Shown: positions 7,672 through 15,345, numbered from the stretch's first letter. The stretch: 17,700 bases of DNA from DATIRA01 sp964553405 (GCA_964553405.1 CAZKLS010000056.1:1-17700); one strand, 5' to 3'. Numbers and translations are program-made. The notes: a model not told the origin generated them from the letters alone.

Positions 7672-9000
7672 CGCGTCGTCGAGCCGCGCGACGCCGCTCA
7701 CGGCGAGCCCCTCGATCGGATGGCGCGGCACGTTGGCGGCCGGGACCACGGCCCGGCGAAACCCCTGCTTGGCGGCCTCGCGCAGCCGCTCCTCGCCGAA
7801 CGGCACCGGCCGCACCTCGCCGGTCAGGCCGAGCTCGCCGAAGCAGACCAGGTCCACCGGCAGCGGCCGGTCGCGCTGGCTCGAGACGACGGCCAGCACG
7901 GCCGGCAGGTCCGCCGCCGTCTCGCCGATCCGCACGCCGCCCACCACGTTGACGAAGACGTCCGAACCCGCGGTCGAGACCCCGGCGTGGCGGTGCAGCA
8001 CCGCGAGTAGCAGCGCGAGGCGCCCCGACTCGAAGCCGACCGCGACGCGGCGTGGATTGAGGCCCTGGGATTCGTCCATCAGCGCCTGCACCTCCACCAG
8101 CAGCGGTCGGCTGCCCTCGCGCGCCACCGTGACCACGCTGCCGGCCACCGGGCGTTCGTGTCGCGACAGGAAGATCGCCGAGGGGTTGCGGACCTCCTTC
8201 AGGCCCTGCTCGGCCATCGCGAACACGCCGATCTCGTTGCTCGCGCCGAAGCGGTTCTTGACCGCGCGCACGACCCGGAAGCGGCTGCCCGGGTCGCTCT
8301 CGAAATACAGCACCGTGTCGACCATGTGCTCGAGGATCCTCGGCCCGGCGATCTGCCCTTCCTTGGTCACGTGGCCGATGATCAGCACCGCGGTCGCCGA
8401 GTCCTTGGCATAGCGCACCAGGCGGGAGGCGCTTTCGCGCACCTGCACCGCCGATCCTGCCGACGACTCGCTCGCTTCAGTCTGCATCGTCTGGATCGAG
8501 TCCACGACCAGGACCCGTGCGCGGGCCGCCTGCGCCTCGTCGATCACCGACTCCACCCGGGTCTCGGCGAGCAGCCTGAGGGCCTTCGAGGCGACCCCGA
8601 GCCGGCCCGCGCGCAGCGCCACCTGGCGGACGGACTCCTCTCCCGAGGCGTAGAGCACCTCGTGCTGGCGACTCAGCGCGTCGGCGGCCTGCAGCAGCAA
8701 CGTGGACTTGCCGATTCCGGGGTCGCCGCCGAGTAGCACCACGGACCCGGCGACGAGCCCGCCGCCGAGCACGCGATCCAGCTCCGCGATGCCCGTGACC
8801 GCCCGGGTCTCGTCGTCGCCGGTGATCTCGGACACCGTCCTGCTGCCCGCAGCGGCAGCGGCCCGTCCCGGGCGCGCGGCCGACGGGGCTGCGGCCAGCT
8901 CCAGCGTGTTCCAGGCGCTGCAGGCCGGACACTGGCCCTGCCACTGGGGTGTCTTGGCTCCGCAGGCTCCGCAGATATAGGTGGCTTTGGCGCGCGCCAT
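7654..9000 (-). CDS. radA: DNA repair protein RadA (Sms)
   Basis: RecA-related ATPase that promotes branch migration of recombination intermediates and acts in recombinational repair. The 448-residue product has all expected parts. There is an N-terminal zinc finger with Cys10, Cys13, Cys24 and Cys27 (CGAC...CPAC). The RecA core has Walker A GGDPGIGKST (91-100) and Walker B VLVVD (163-167), followed by the RadA-specific KNRFG motif (248-252). A C-terminal Lon-protease-like domain ends the protein, including VGGVRIGE and FGELGLTGEVRPV. ATG at 9000 is preferred because MARAKATYICGACG is the usual opening; a GTG three codons upstream is possible. The gene is divergent from the kinase operon and convergent with corB, overlapping it by 18 bases. 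Confidence 0.96.
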   Translation of the reverse strand: MARAKATYICGACGAKTPQWQGQCPACSAWNTLELAAAPSAARPGRAAAAAGSRTVSEITGDDETRAVTGIAELDRVLGGGLVAGSVVLLGGDPGIGKSTLLLQAADALSRQHEVLYASGEESVRQVALRAGRLGVASKALRLLAETRVESVIDEAQAARARVLVVDSIQTMQTEASESSAGSAVQVRESASRLVRYAKDSATAVLIIGHVTKEGQIAGPRILEHMVDTVLYFESDPGSRFRVVRAVKNRFGASNEIGVFAMAEQGLKEVRNPSAIFLSRHERPVAGSVVTVAREGSRPLLVEVQALMDESQGLNPRRVAVGFESGRLALLLAVLHRHAGVSTAGSDVFVNVVGGVRIGETAADLPAVLAVVSSQRDRPLPVDLVCFGELGLTGEVRPVPFGEERLREAAKQGFRRAVVPAANVPRHPIEGLAVSGVARLDDALARAF

Positions 9001-9112
9001 GGGCTCCACGGCCGGGTCCGGCTTCCGATCGATCGGCCCGGGATGCTAGCACGGGGTGCGGCCGGCCCCGGATGTGTGACGGCGGCGGCAATTCGGGCCG
9101 TCGGGCGGCGCT

Positions 9113-9118
9113 TATACT
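9113..9118 (+). promoter_or_regulatory. Candidate -10 element of the kinase-phosphatase-FHA operon
   Basis: TATACT lies 12 bases before the kinase ATG, in an otherwise GC-rich gap. If used, transcription would begin around 9125 and leave only a few bases of leader. That fits the absence of any ribosome-binding sequence before the ATG. No convincing -35 is seen. Confidence 0.4.
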
Positions 9119-9130
9119 TCGCCGCGTACC

Positions 9131-10042
9131 ATGCGCTCAACTGCCGAGAAGACGCTAGTGCTGACAGGCACCGGAAGCGGACCCCGGCCCGGGGCACCGG
9201 CCTGTGCGGCCGGCGCTCGCCTGGGCCGCTACGAGCTGCTGCAGGAACTCGGCCACGGCGCGATGGGCGTCGTCTATCGCGCCCGCGATCCGATGATCAA
9301 CCGCGAGGTGGCGCTGAAGGCGATACCGCTGTCCCTCGAGTTCGAAGGCCGTGAACTCGAGGACGCCCGCCGGAGGTTCTTCCGCGAGGCGGAAATGGCG
9401 GGCCGGCTCAATCACCCGCACATCGTCACGATCCACGACGCGGGCGAGGACTCCGGGACGGCGTACATCGCGATGGAACTGCTGCGGGGCGTGCACCTGG
9501 TCGAGTTCACCGATCCGAGCCGCCTGCTGCCGCCGGCCATCGCGATCGAGATCGTGGCGCGGCTGGCGGGCGCGCTGCACTACGCGCACCAGAACAGCGT
9601 GGTCCATCGCGACATAAAGCCCGCCAACGTGATGTTCGACCGGCCCAGCGGCGAACTGAAGATCACGGACTTCGGAATCGCGCGGCTGACGGACGCGGGC
9701 CGCACCCGTACCGGAATCGTGCTCGGCACGCCTTCGTTCATGTCGCCCGAGCAGCTGCAGGGCCGCCCGGTCACGGGCACCTCGGACCTGTTCTCGCTGG
9801 CCGTGACGCTGTACCAGCTGCTCACCGCGCAGCTGCCGTTCCGGGCCGACTCGATGCCGCAGCTGATGCTGCGGATCGCGCAGGACTCCCATCCGCGCCT
9901 GCGCACCACCCGGCCCGGCCTGCCGGCGCGGCTCGACGAGTTCCTCGACCGGGCGCTCGCGAAGGACCCGGCGGATCGCTTCGAGAGCGGCGCGGCGTTC
10001 GCCCAGGCGCTGCGCGACATCAACTCGCGGGCGGGAAGCTGA
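9131..10042 (+). CDS. Soluble Hanks-type serine/threonine protein kinase
   Basis: Eukaryotic-like Ser/Thr kinase of 303 residues, essentially one catalytic domain with a 30-residue N-terminal tail. There is no transmembrane segment and no PASTA or other sensor domain, so it should be cytoplasmic. Visible motifs are the glycine-rich loop GHGAMGVV (41-48), ATP-anchoring Lys63 in VALKAI, and probable helix-C Glu86. They continue with catalytic loop HRDIKPANV (159-167), DFG (180-182) and SPE (205-207). Between DFG and SPE lies a Thr-containing activation loop (Thr186, 192, 194, 200), so autophosphorylation is likely. The tail has KTLVLTGTG, a possible phospho-Thr site. ATG 9131 has no ribosome-binding sequence. 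Three bases separate its stop from the PP2C gene, and an FHA gene follows, forming a writer-eraser-reader operon. Its substrates are unknown. Confidence 0.93.
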   Translation: MRSTAEKTLVLTGTGSGPRPGAPACAAGARLGRYELLQELGHGAMGVVYRARDPMINREVALKAIPLSLEFEGRELEDARRRFFREAEMAGRLNHPHIVTIHDAGEDSGTAYIAMELLRGVHLVEFTDPSRLLPPAIAIEIVARLAGALHYAHQNSVVHRDIKPANVMFDRPSGELKITDFGIARLTDAGRTRTGIVLGTPSFMSPEQLQGRPVTGTSDLFSLAVTLYQLLTAQLPFRADSMPQLMLRIAQDSHPRLRTTRPGLPARLDEFLDRALAKDPADRFESGAAFAQALRDINSRAGS

Positions 10043-10045
10043 GGC

Positions 10046-10870
10046 ATGTACCTCAGGGGCAAGCTCGACTGCGTCGGGATGAGCGACACCGGGCGCGTGC
10101 GCGAGCACAACGAGGACACCATCGGCACCGACCCGGGCATCGGCCTCGTGGTGCTGGCGGACGGCATGGGCGGCTACAAGGCGGGCGAAGTCGCGAGCGG
10201 CATCGCGGTCCGCACCGTCATGGGCCTGATCAAGGACGCGGTGGATCGCGAGGATCTCGGCACGACGGACGAGAAGACCGGACTCAGCCGTCCGGGCATC
10301 CTGCTGCGCGACGCGATCCAGCGCGCGAACAAGATCATCTACCAGACCGCCAAGACGCAGGCTCACTGCGAGGGCATGGGAACGACGGTGGCCGCGGGGC
10401 TGTTCTTCGACGACCGGCTCACGATGGCCCACGTCGGCGACTCGCGTGTCTATCGCGTGCGGGGTGGACGGATCGAGCAGCTGACGCGCGATCACTCGCT
10501 GCTCGAGGAACTGATCGCGCGCGGCTTCTACACGCCCGAGGAAGCGCAGCGGGCCGCGACGCGAAATTATGTCACTCGCGCGCTCGGCGTCGAGACGACG
10601 GTCGACGTGGAAATCACCGAGATACCGGTGGCCCGGGACGACGTGTTCCTGCTTTGTTCCGACGGCCTCTCAGATATGGTCGAGGACGAGGACATTCAGT
10701 TAACCGTCAACACCTTTGGTGATAATCTCGAAAAGCTTGCGAGGCAGCTGGTGCTGCTCAGCAACGAGAATGGCGGTCGCGACAACGTCTCGCTGGTGCT
10801 GGTCCGGGTAATGGAGAGTTTTCCCGCGCGGCGCGGCGTGTTCGACCGGGTCCTGAGACTGTTCGGCTGA
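10046..10870 (+). CDS. PP2C-family (Stp1/PppA-like) serine/threonine phosphatase
   Basis: Metal-dependent protein phosphatase of 274 residues, the likely antagonist of the kinase encoded immediately upstream. The PP2C motifs are complete: SDTGRVREHNED (13-24), LADGMGG (37-43), MGTTVAA (111-117), VGDSRVY (130-136), SDGLSD (205-210) and GRDNVS (244-249). The metal-binding aspartates are visible at about Asp24, Asp39, Asp206 and Asp246. No membrane segment or extra domain is present. The last 20 residues are basic and hydrophobic and may be a regulatory tail. ATG 10046 lies 3 bases after the kinase stop, with GGGAAG and GAGG just before it. An FHA gene follows after 19 bases. The enzyme class is firm; its substrates are inferred from context. 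Confidence 0.94.
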   Translation: MYLRGKLDCVGMSDTGRVREHNEDTIGTDPGIGLVVLADGMGGYKAGEVASGIAVRTVMGLIKDAVDREDLGTTDEKTGLSRPGILLRDAIQRANKIIYQTAKTQAHCEGMGTTVAAGLFFDDRLTMAHVGDSRVYRVRGGRIEQLTRDHSLLEELIARGFYTPEEAQRAATRNYVTRALGVETTVDVEITEIPVARDDVFLLCSDGLSDMVEDEDIQLTVNTFGDNLEKLARQLVLLSNENGGRDNVSLVLVRVMESFPARRGVFDRVLRLFG

Positions 10871-10889
10871 CGGAAACTGGGGCAATAGC

Positions 10890-11597
10890 ATGGCCAGACT
10901 GGTTCTGAGCCTCGATGAGCAGGTGCTCGCCGAGTACAACATGAGCAGGGAGCGGTACACGGTCGGCCGGCTGCCTGACAACGACATCCGGATAGACAAC
11001 CCCGCCGTCAGCGGCCACCACGCGCTGATCATCAACATCCTCAACGACTCGTTCCTCGAGGACCTGAACAGCACCAACGGCACGTACGTCAACGGCAGGC
11101 TGATCAAGAAGCACGCGCTGCAGCACGGCGACCTGATCACGGTCGGCCACCATTCACTGCGCTTCATCGACGGCGACCTCGAGGAACCGGAGGACGAGTT
11201 CGAGCGGACGATGGTGATCGGCGCGAGCGAAGCCGCGAGGCTCAAGGTCCCGCCCGCACCGCCGCCCGCACCAGCCCCGGCGGCGCAGGCCGCGCCCGGC
11301 TGGAAGCTGCCCGGGGCGCTGCCTAAGGCGAAGCTGCAGGTGCTCAACGGCCAGTTCGCGGGCCGCGAACTGGAGCTGGTAAAGACGCTGACGACGCTCG
11401 GCCGCCCGGGCGTACAGGTGGCGGCGATCACCCGCCGTGCCGACGGGTACTACATCGTGCACGTCGAAAGCGGTCGCGCCGGCGACTATCCGCTGGTGAA
11501 CGGCGCGCCGATCGGACCGCAGGCGCACCGGCTGCAGGACAACGACGTGTTGCAGCTCGCCGGCGTGAAGATGGGCTTTTTCAGCGAGGCCGGCTAG
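10890..11597 (+). CDS. FHA domain protein with a second degenerate FHA-like domain
   Basis: Probable phosphothreonine-reading adaptor of 235 residues, third gene of the kinase-phosphatase operon. The N-terminal FHA domain (about residues 5-93) has all the ligand-contact positions: Gly26-Arg27, Ser41-x-x-His44, and STNGTYVNG (61-69). A linker contains ERTMVIG (Thr107) and then a Pro/Ala-rich hinge (about 120-135). The C-terminal part (about 148-232) looks like a second FHA fold: TLGRPG (Gly171-Arg172), PLVNGAPIG (Asn204-Gly205) and an H-x-L-x-x-N-D-x-L ending. It lacks the Ser-x-x-His pair, having Thr-Arg-Arg-Ala instead, so it probably does not bind phosphothreonine in the usual way. No membrane segment is seen. 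The stop codon shares a CTAG with the stop of the convergent alr. Confidence 0.9.
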   Translation: MARLVLSLDEQVLAEYNMSRERYTVGRLPDNDIRIDNPAVSGHHALIINILNDSFLEDLNSTNGTYVNGRLIKKHALQHGDLITVGHHSLRFIDGDLEEPEDEFERTMVIGASEAARLKVPPAPPPAPAPAAQAAPGWKLPGALPKAKLQVLNGQFAGRELELVKTLTTLGRPGVQVAAITRRADGYYIVHVESGRAGDYPLVNGAPIGPQAHRLQDNDVLQLAGVKMGFFSEAG

Positions 11598-12670
11598 CGC
11601 AGGTCGTGGTGCACGCGCTGGCTGACGCCGCAGATCAGCTCGTAGGGAATCGTCCCGGCCCGGCGCGCGAGTTCCTCGACCGGCAAGTCGGGGCCCCATA
11701 GCGTGACGGCGTCCCCGACCGCGACCGGCGGCAGGCCGGTGACGTCCAGCGCGATCATGTCCATCGACACGCTGCCGATCAGCGGCACGCCCTGCCCGTT
11801 GACCTGCACCGTCGTTCCGGACGGCGTGCCCCGCGGGTAGCCGTCGCCATAACCGACCGCAGCCACGGCCATCCGGGTCTCGCGCGTGGCCCGCCAGCAA
11901 CCGCCGTAGCCGACCGTCTCGCCCTTGCGAACCGCCTTCACGGCGATGACCTCGGTCTCGAGCGCCATGGCCGGCTGCAGGCCGATCTCGAGGCCTGAGC
12001 CCTGCGGGAACGGCGAGATCCCGTACAGCATCAGGCCGGGCCGGACCCAGTCCGCATGGGTGCGTGGCCAGGCGAGCACGGCCGCGGAGTTCGCGATGCT
12101 CCGGCTGCCGGGCAGGCCTTCGGTCACCTGCTCGAACGTCGTGACCTGGGCGGGGGTCATGCCGTTCTCGCGATCATCCGCGCAGGCCAGGTGGGTCACG
12201 AGCGTCGGATCCGCCTCGACGCCCGGCAGGCTTCGCAGACGGGCATAGGCTTCGCCGAACTGCTCCGGCCGGAACCCGAGCCGGTTCATGCCGGTGTCGA
12301 TCTTGATCCAGGCAGCGACGCTGCGCCCGCCGAGACGGGCCTCGAGCAGCTGCAGCTGCTCGAAGCCGTGGATCATCAGGTCGAAGCGATGCTCGAGCGC
12401 CGCGTCGAGCTGCTCCGCGCCGAACACGCCCTCGAGCAGCAGGATCCGGTGACCGAACCCGGCGGCCCGGAGCGCCAGGCCCTCCTCGATCCGGGCCACC
12501 GCGAAAGCGTCGGCCGCCGACAGCGCACGGGCCGTCGTCACGACGCCGTGCCCGTAGGCGTTCGCCTTGATCACCGCCATGATCCGCGAGCCGGGCGCCT
12601 CGTGGCGCACGCGCGCGAGGTTGTGCCGCAGCGCACCCGGGTCGACGATGGCGCGGATCAGTGGCTTCAT
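11594..12670 (-). CDS. alr: Alanine racemase
   Basis: Pyridoxal-phosphate enzyme interconverting L- and D-alanine, supplying D-Ala for peptidoglycan. The 358-residue product is the usual size. The PLP-binding lysine is Lys35 in AVIKANAYGHG, and the second catalytic base is Tyr255 in the segment ETVGYGGCW of the C-terminal beta domain. Other family segments are KIDTGMNRLGF, IANSAAVL, RPGLMLYGISPF and AVGYGDGYPR. The frame is open well upstream, but ATG at 12670 gives the family start MKPLIRAIVDPGALRHNL. It overlaps the dnaB stop by one base (TGATG), so it is translationally coupled to dnaB. The dnaB-alr order is common in Gammaproteobacteria. It converges with the FHA gene, the two ending on the same CTAG. 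Confidence 0.97.
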   Translation of the reverse strand: MKPLIRAIVDPGALRHNLARVRHEAPGSRIMAVIKANAYGHGVVTTARALSAADAFAVARIEEGLALRAAGFGHRILLLEGVFGAEQLDAALEHRFDLMIHGFEQLQLLEARLGGRSVAAWIKIDTGMNRLGFRPEQFGEAYARLRSLPGVEADPTLVTHLACADDRENGMTPAQVTTFEQVTEGLPGSRSIANSAAVLAWPRTHADWVRPGLMLYGISPFPQGSGLEIGLQPAMALETEVIAVKAVRKGETVGYGGCWRATRETRMAVAAVGYGDGYPRGTPSGTTVQVNGQGVPLIGSVSMDMIALDVTGLPPVAVGDAVTLWGPDLPVEELARRAGTIPYELICGVSQRVHHDLR

Positions 12671-15345
12671 CAGGCGCCGTAGTCGTAGTCGCCCGCCGCC
12701 AGGTTCTCGAACCGCGTGTACTTGCCGAGGAAGGTCAGGTGGACCTCGCCGGTGGGACCGTTGCGCTGCTTCGCGATGATGATGTCCGCGATTCCCTTGC
12801 GAGGCGTCTCCGGCTCGTAGACCTCCTCGCGGTAGATCAGCATGATCACGTCGGCATCCTGCTCGATCGCGCCGGAGTTGTGGCTGACGATCCCGTCCGC
12901 GAGCCAGCTGGCGGGCCCAGGTACCGTCAGGTCGAAGACCTCCTCCTCGCCCTGGGCCTCGACCGCTACGACCCGGTCCCAGAAGACGTCCGATTCGGCC
13001 CATTGCCTGAGCAGCGGGTCATCGAGCAGCTCTGCGTAGGACATCATCGTGCGCCGGCTGGGTGAATACCGGAAGTGACTCGTGCCGCCGTAGGCGGTGC
13101 CGCGCATCGCGGCCATCCCGCGCGTCGTCACGCCCGAGGTTCGCATGCTGCCGCGCACATCGGCGAAAGCTTCCCGTGGCAGCGTGTCGACGTTCGTGTT
13201 CGGCACGACGTGCTCCAGCCTGGTGGCCAGCTCCGCCGCCTGCGCCGCCCGCGGACCGAACGCGCCGACGCGGTGCAGGAAGATCCTCTGCTGCTCGGAG
13301 CCGACGACATCCACGCTGTAGCAGGCGCGTGCATTGCGCTGCGCGGTCATCCGGACGCGAGCCACGATCCCGATGCGCAGCAGCAACGCGGCAACGTCCT
13401 CCGCCAGCCCGGCGCTCGACGTGCTGAAATACACGCGGTGGGCGCCGCGTCCGCGGGCCCGTACGTGGATGCATCCGTCGGTCGCCCAGAGATGCCGGAG
13501 CAGCAAGGCCAGCTGCTCGCCTGGAAGCGCGAAGACCTCGCGCGGCAAGCGCTTCTCGTGGGACCGCTGGCCGAAGATCCCGAGACCCTTCAACCACCCG
13601 CCTACACCGGAGGCATGCCAGCGATTGCCATTGCCGCTGATGACCAGCTGATGCCAGTTGCCACGCCCGCGATGACGACTGACCTTGCTGCCAAGGGCGA
13701 CTGCAGCCTCGGCGACGGCGCGACTGTTCGCCTCCGAAGCCGTCGTATAGCGCAGCGGCTGGTGACTCAGGTAGCTGCCGTCGCCGACCAGGTGCCCGAG
13801 CAGCACGATTTCGTCGTCGGACCAGCGCAGGCCGCTGTCCTCTACCGGCAACCGGCGTGCGATCGCGACACGTTCGCCCGCGGACAGGTCCTGGACCTGC
13901 CGCCATCCGCTGCCGCAGAGGACGCGATGCCTGTCACTGGCGCGGAGTGATCGGCCGCTCGCCAGCGTCACCTTGTAGACGGGCCGGCGACCAACCGACC
14001 AGACGAGGTCCGCCTGCGCACTGACGACCTTGTGCCGCTCATCGATCCCGAGCACGCGCGGCCGTTGGCCGACCAGCTCCCGGACAGGCACGCGCCTGCC
14101 GTCCGCGAGCAGGACCGGCGTATCGCCGGTCACGCACTCGCGCAGGTCGGACATGACCGGCTTCTTGTCGGTGCGCTGCTCGACGCTGCGGTTGAGCTGC
14201 GAGAGCGCGATCACCGGCACGGCGAGTTCCTTGGCCAGCGCCTTCAGCGAGCGGGATATCTCGGAGATCTCGGTCGCGCGATTCTCCTTGGTGCCGGCCA
14301 CCTGCATCAGCTGCAGGTAGTCCACGACGACCAGTCCCAGTCCCCGCTCGCGCTTCAGCCGGCGGGCGCGGGCGCGCACCTCGGTCGGTGTCAGCGCGCC
14401 GCTGTCGTCGATGAAGATCGGCGCGCTCTTCATCTGCGCGATCGCGCTGTTGATCCTCGCCCAGTCCTCGTCGCCGAACATCCCGGTGCGCAGGTGCGAC
14501 TGGTCCACGCGGCCCAGCGAGGAGATCATCCTGAACGCGAGCTGCTCGCGGGACATCTCCATCGAGAAGACGGCCGAAGGAACGCCGTCGCCGATCGCCG
14601 CGTTCTCGGCGATGTTCAGCGCGAGCGTCGTCTTGCCCATCGAGGGCCGGCCGGCGACGACGATCAGGTCTCCAGGCTGCAGCCCCGCGGTCATCCGGTC
14701 GAGGTCCGAATAGCCGGAACTGACTCCGGTCAGCTTGCCCTGCGACTGGTGGAGCATGTCGAGCCGGTCGATCGTGGCGCCGAGCACGTCCCTGAGCGCG
14801 ACGAAGCCAGAGCCGGTCCGACGCCCCTGCTCTGCGATCTCGAACACCCGCCGCTCGGCCTCGTCGACCAGCTCGGTCGCCGGCCGGCCTTCCGAGTCGT
14901 AGGCGCTGGCGGCGATCTCGCCGCTGACGCGGATCAGGTTCCTGAGCAGCGCGCGCTCGCGGACGATGTCCGCGTAGGCCCTGATATTGGCCGCGGTCGG
15001 CGTGTCGCGCGCCAGCGAGGCCAGGTAGGCGAGCCCGCCGGTTTCATCGGCGAGCCCCTTGGCCGCGAGGTGCTCAGCCAGCGTGACCGCGTCGCTCGGC
15101 TCGCCGCGGGCGGAGAGCTCGGCGATCGCGGCGAATATGTGCTGGTGGTCGCGCCGGTAGAAGTCCTCCGACCGCAGGCGGTCGGCGACCGTGTCCCAGG
15201 TGCTGTTGTCGAGCAGCAGTCCGCCGAGCACGGACTGCTCCGCCTCGACCGAGTGCGGGGGCACGCGCAGCACGTCGGCATCGGATGCAGGACGCATCCG
15301 CTTGCGTGGCCTCGGTTCAGCCGCGTCGCGATCCATTGCCGTCAC
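12670..15345 (-). CDS. dnaB: Replicative DNA helicase DnaB precursor containing an intein
   Basis: Hexameric 5'-3' replicative helicase, encoded as an 891-residue precursor. Residues 1-403 and 824-891 are the host protein. Joined, they give 471 residues, the length of E. coli DnaB. The N-domain starts near VPPHSVEAEQSVLGG. The RecA-type core has Walker A GRPSMGKTT (232-240) and VVDYLQLMQ (339-347). The helicase motif is interrupted after MSDLRE and resumes at SGAIEQDADVIMLIYR, which rejoin to the normal DLRE-SGAIEQDAD sequence. The insertion is an in-frame 420-residue intein. GTG at 15345 is taken as the start, with ATG at 15336 an alternative. It lies 10 bases downstream of rplI and overlaps alr by one base. 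Activity depends on protein splicing. Confidence 0.96.
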   Translation of the reverse strand: MTAMDRDAAEPRPRKRMRPASDADVLRVPPHSVEAEQSVLGGLLLDNSTWDTVADRLRSEDFYRRDHQHIFAAIAELSARGEPSDAVTLAEHLAAKGLADETGGLAYLASLARDTPTAANIRAYADIVRERALLRNLIRVSGEIAASAYDSEGRPATELVDEAERRVFEIAEQGRRTGSGFVALRDVLGATIDRLDMLHQSQGKLTGVSSGYSDLDRMTAGLQPGDLIVVAGRPSMGKTTLALNIAENAAIGDGVPSAVFSMEMSREQLAFRMISSLGRVDQSHLRTGMFGDEDWARINSAIAQMKSAPIFIDDSGALTPTEVRARARRLKRERGLGLVVVDYLQLMQVAGTKENRATEISEISRSLKALAKELAVPVIALSQLNRSVEQRTDKKPVMSDLRECVTGDTPVLLADGRRVPVRELVGQRPRVLGIDERHKVVSAQADLVWSVGRRPVYKVTLASGRSLRASDRHRVLCGSGWRQVQDLSAGERVAIARRLPVEDSGLRWSDDEIVLLGHLVGDGSYLSHQPLRYTTASEANSRAVAEAAVALGSKVSRHRGRGNWHQLVISGNGNRWHASGVGGWLKGLGIFGQRSHEKRLPREVFALPGEQLALLLRHLWATDGCIHVRARGRGAHRVYFSTSSAGLAEDVAALLLRIGIVARVRMTAQRNARACYSVDVVGSEQQRIFLHRVGAFGPRAAQAAELATRLEHVVPNTNVDTLPREAFADVRGSMRTSGVTTRGMAAMRGTAYGGTSHFRYSPSRRTMMSYAELLDDPLLRQWAESDVFWDRVVAVEAQGEEEVFDLTVPGPASWLADGIVSHNSGAIEQDADVIMLIYREEVYEPETPRKGIADIIIAKQRNGPTGEVHLTFLGKYTRFENLAAGDYDYGA
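12877..14136 (-). mobile_element. Intein in DnaB with LAGLIDADG homing endonuclease domain
   Basis: A 420-residue protein-splicing element, precursor residues 404-823 (intein numbering 1-420). Block A begins with Cys1 (CVTGDTPVLLADG). Block B is GRSLRASDRHRVL with His70, where the usual Thr is Ser67. Two endonuclease dodecapeptides follow: LLGHLVGDGSYL (112-123, Asp119) and LLRHLWATDGCI (212-223, Asp220), so the endonuclease acidic residues look intact. A basic stretch around 330-362 (MAAMRGTAYGGTSHF) resembles a region found in other DnaB inteins. Blocks F and G read VFDLTVPGPASWLADG then GIVSHN, with penultimate His419 and terminal Asn420; the +1 extein residue is Ser. The block F histidine is replaced by Ala409. 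The site matches that of the cyanobacterial Ssp DnaB intein. No frameshift or internal stop is present, so splicing and homing are both plausible. Confidence 0.95.

Noticed and set aside
5511..7952. 813-residue plus-strand open frame through ypjD, corB and into radA
   Set aside because: It is the alternate frame of ypjD and corB, extremely Arg/Ala-rich, crossing three well-identified genes.
9155..10495. 446-residue minus-strand open frame opposite the kinase and phosphatase
   Set aside because: Antisense shadow of two genes with complete catalytic motifs.
9131..11597. Part of a type VI secretion cluster
   Set aside because: No tss, hcp, vgrG or clpV gene lies in the window; the trio is bounded by radA and alr.
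12671..13003. N-terminal extension of alr into dnaB
   Set aside because: The frame is open by chance; the alanine racemase family start is at 12670 and the upstream translation is Arg/Gly-rich noise overlapping the DnaB C-terminus.
13075..13950. Plus-strand open frames within the intein region
   Set aside because: They are antisense to an intein with complete splicing and endonuclease blocks, and show no recognisable domain.
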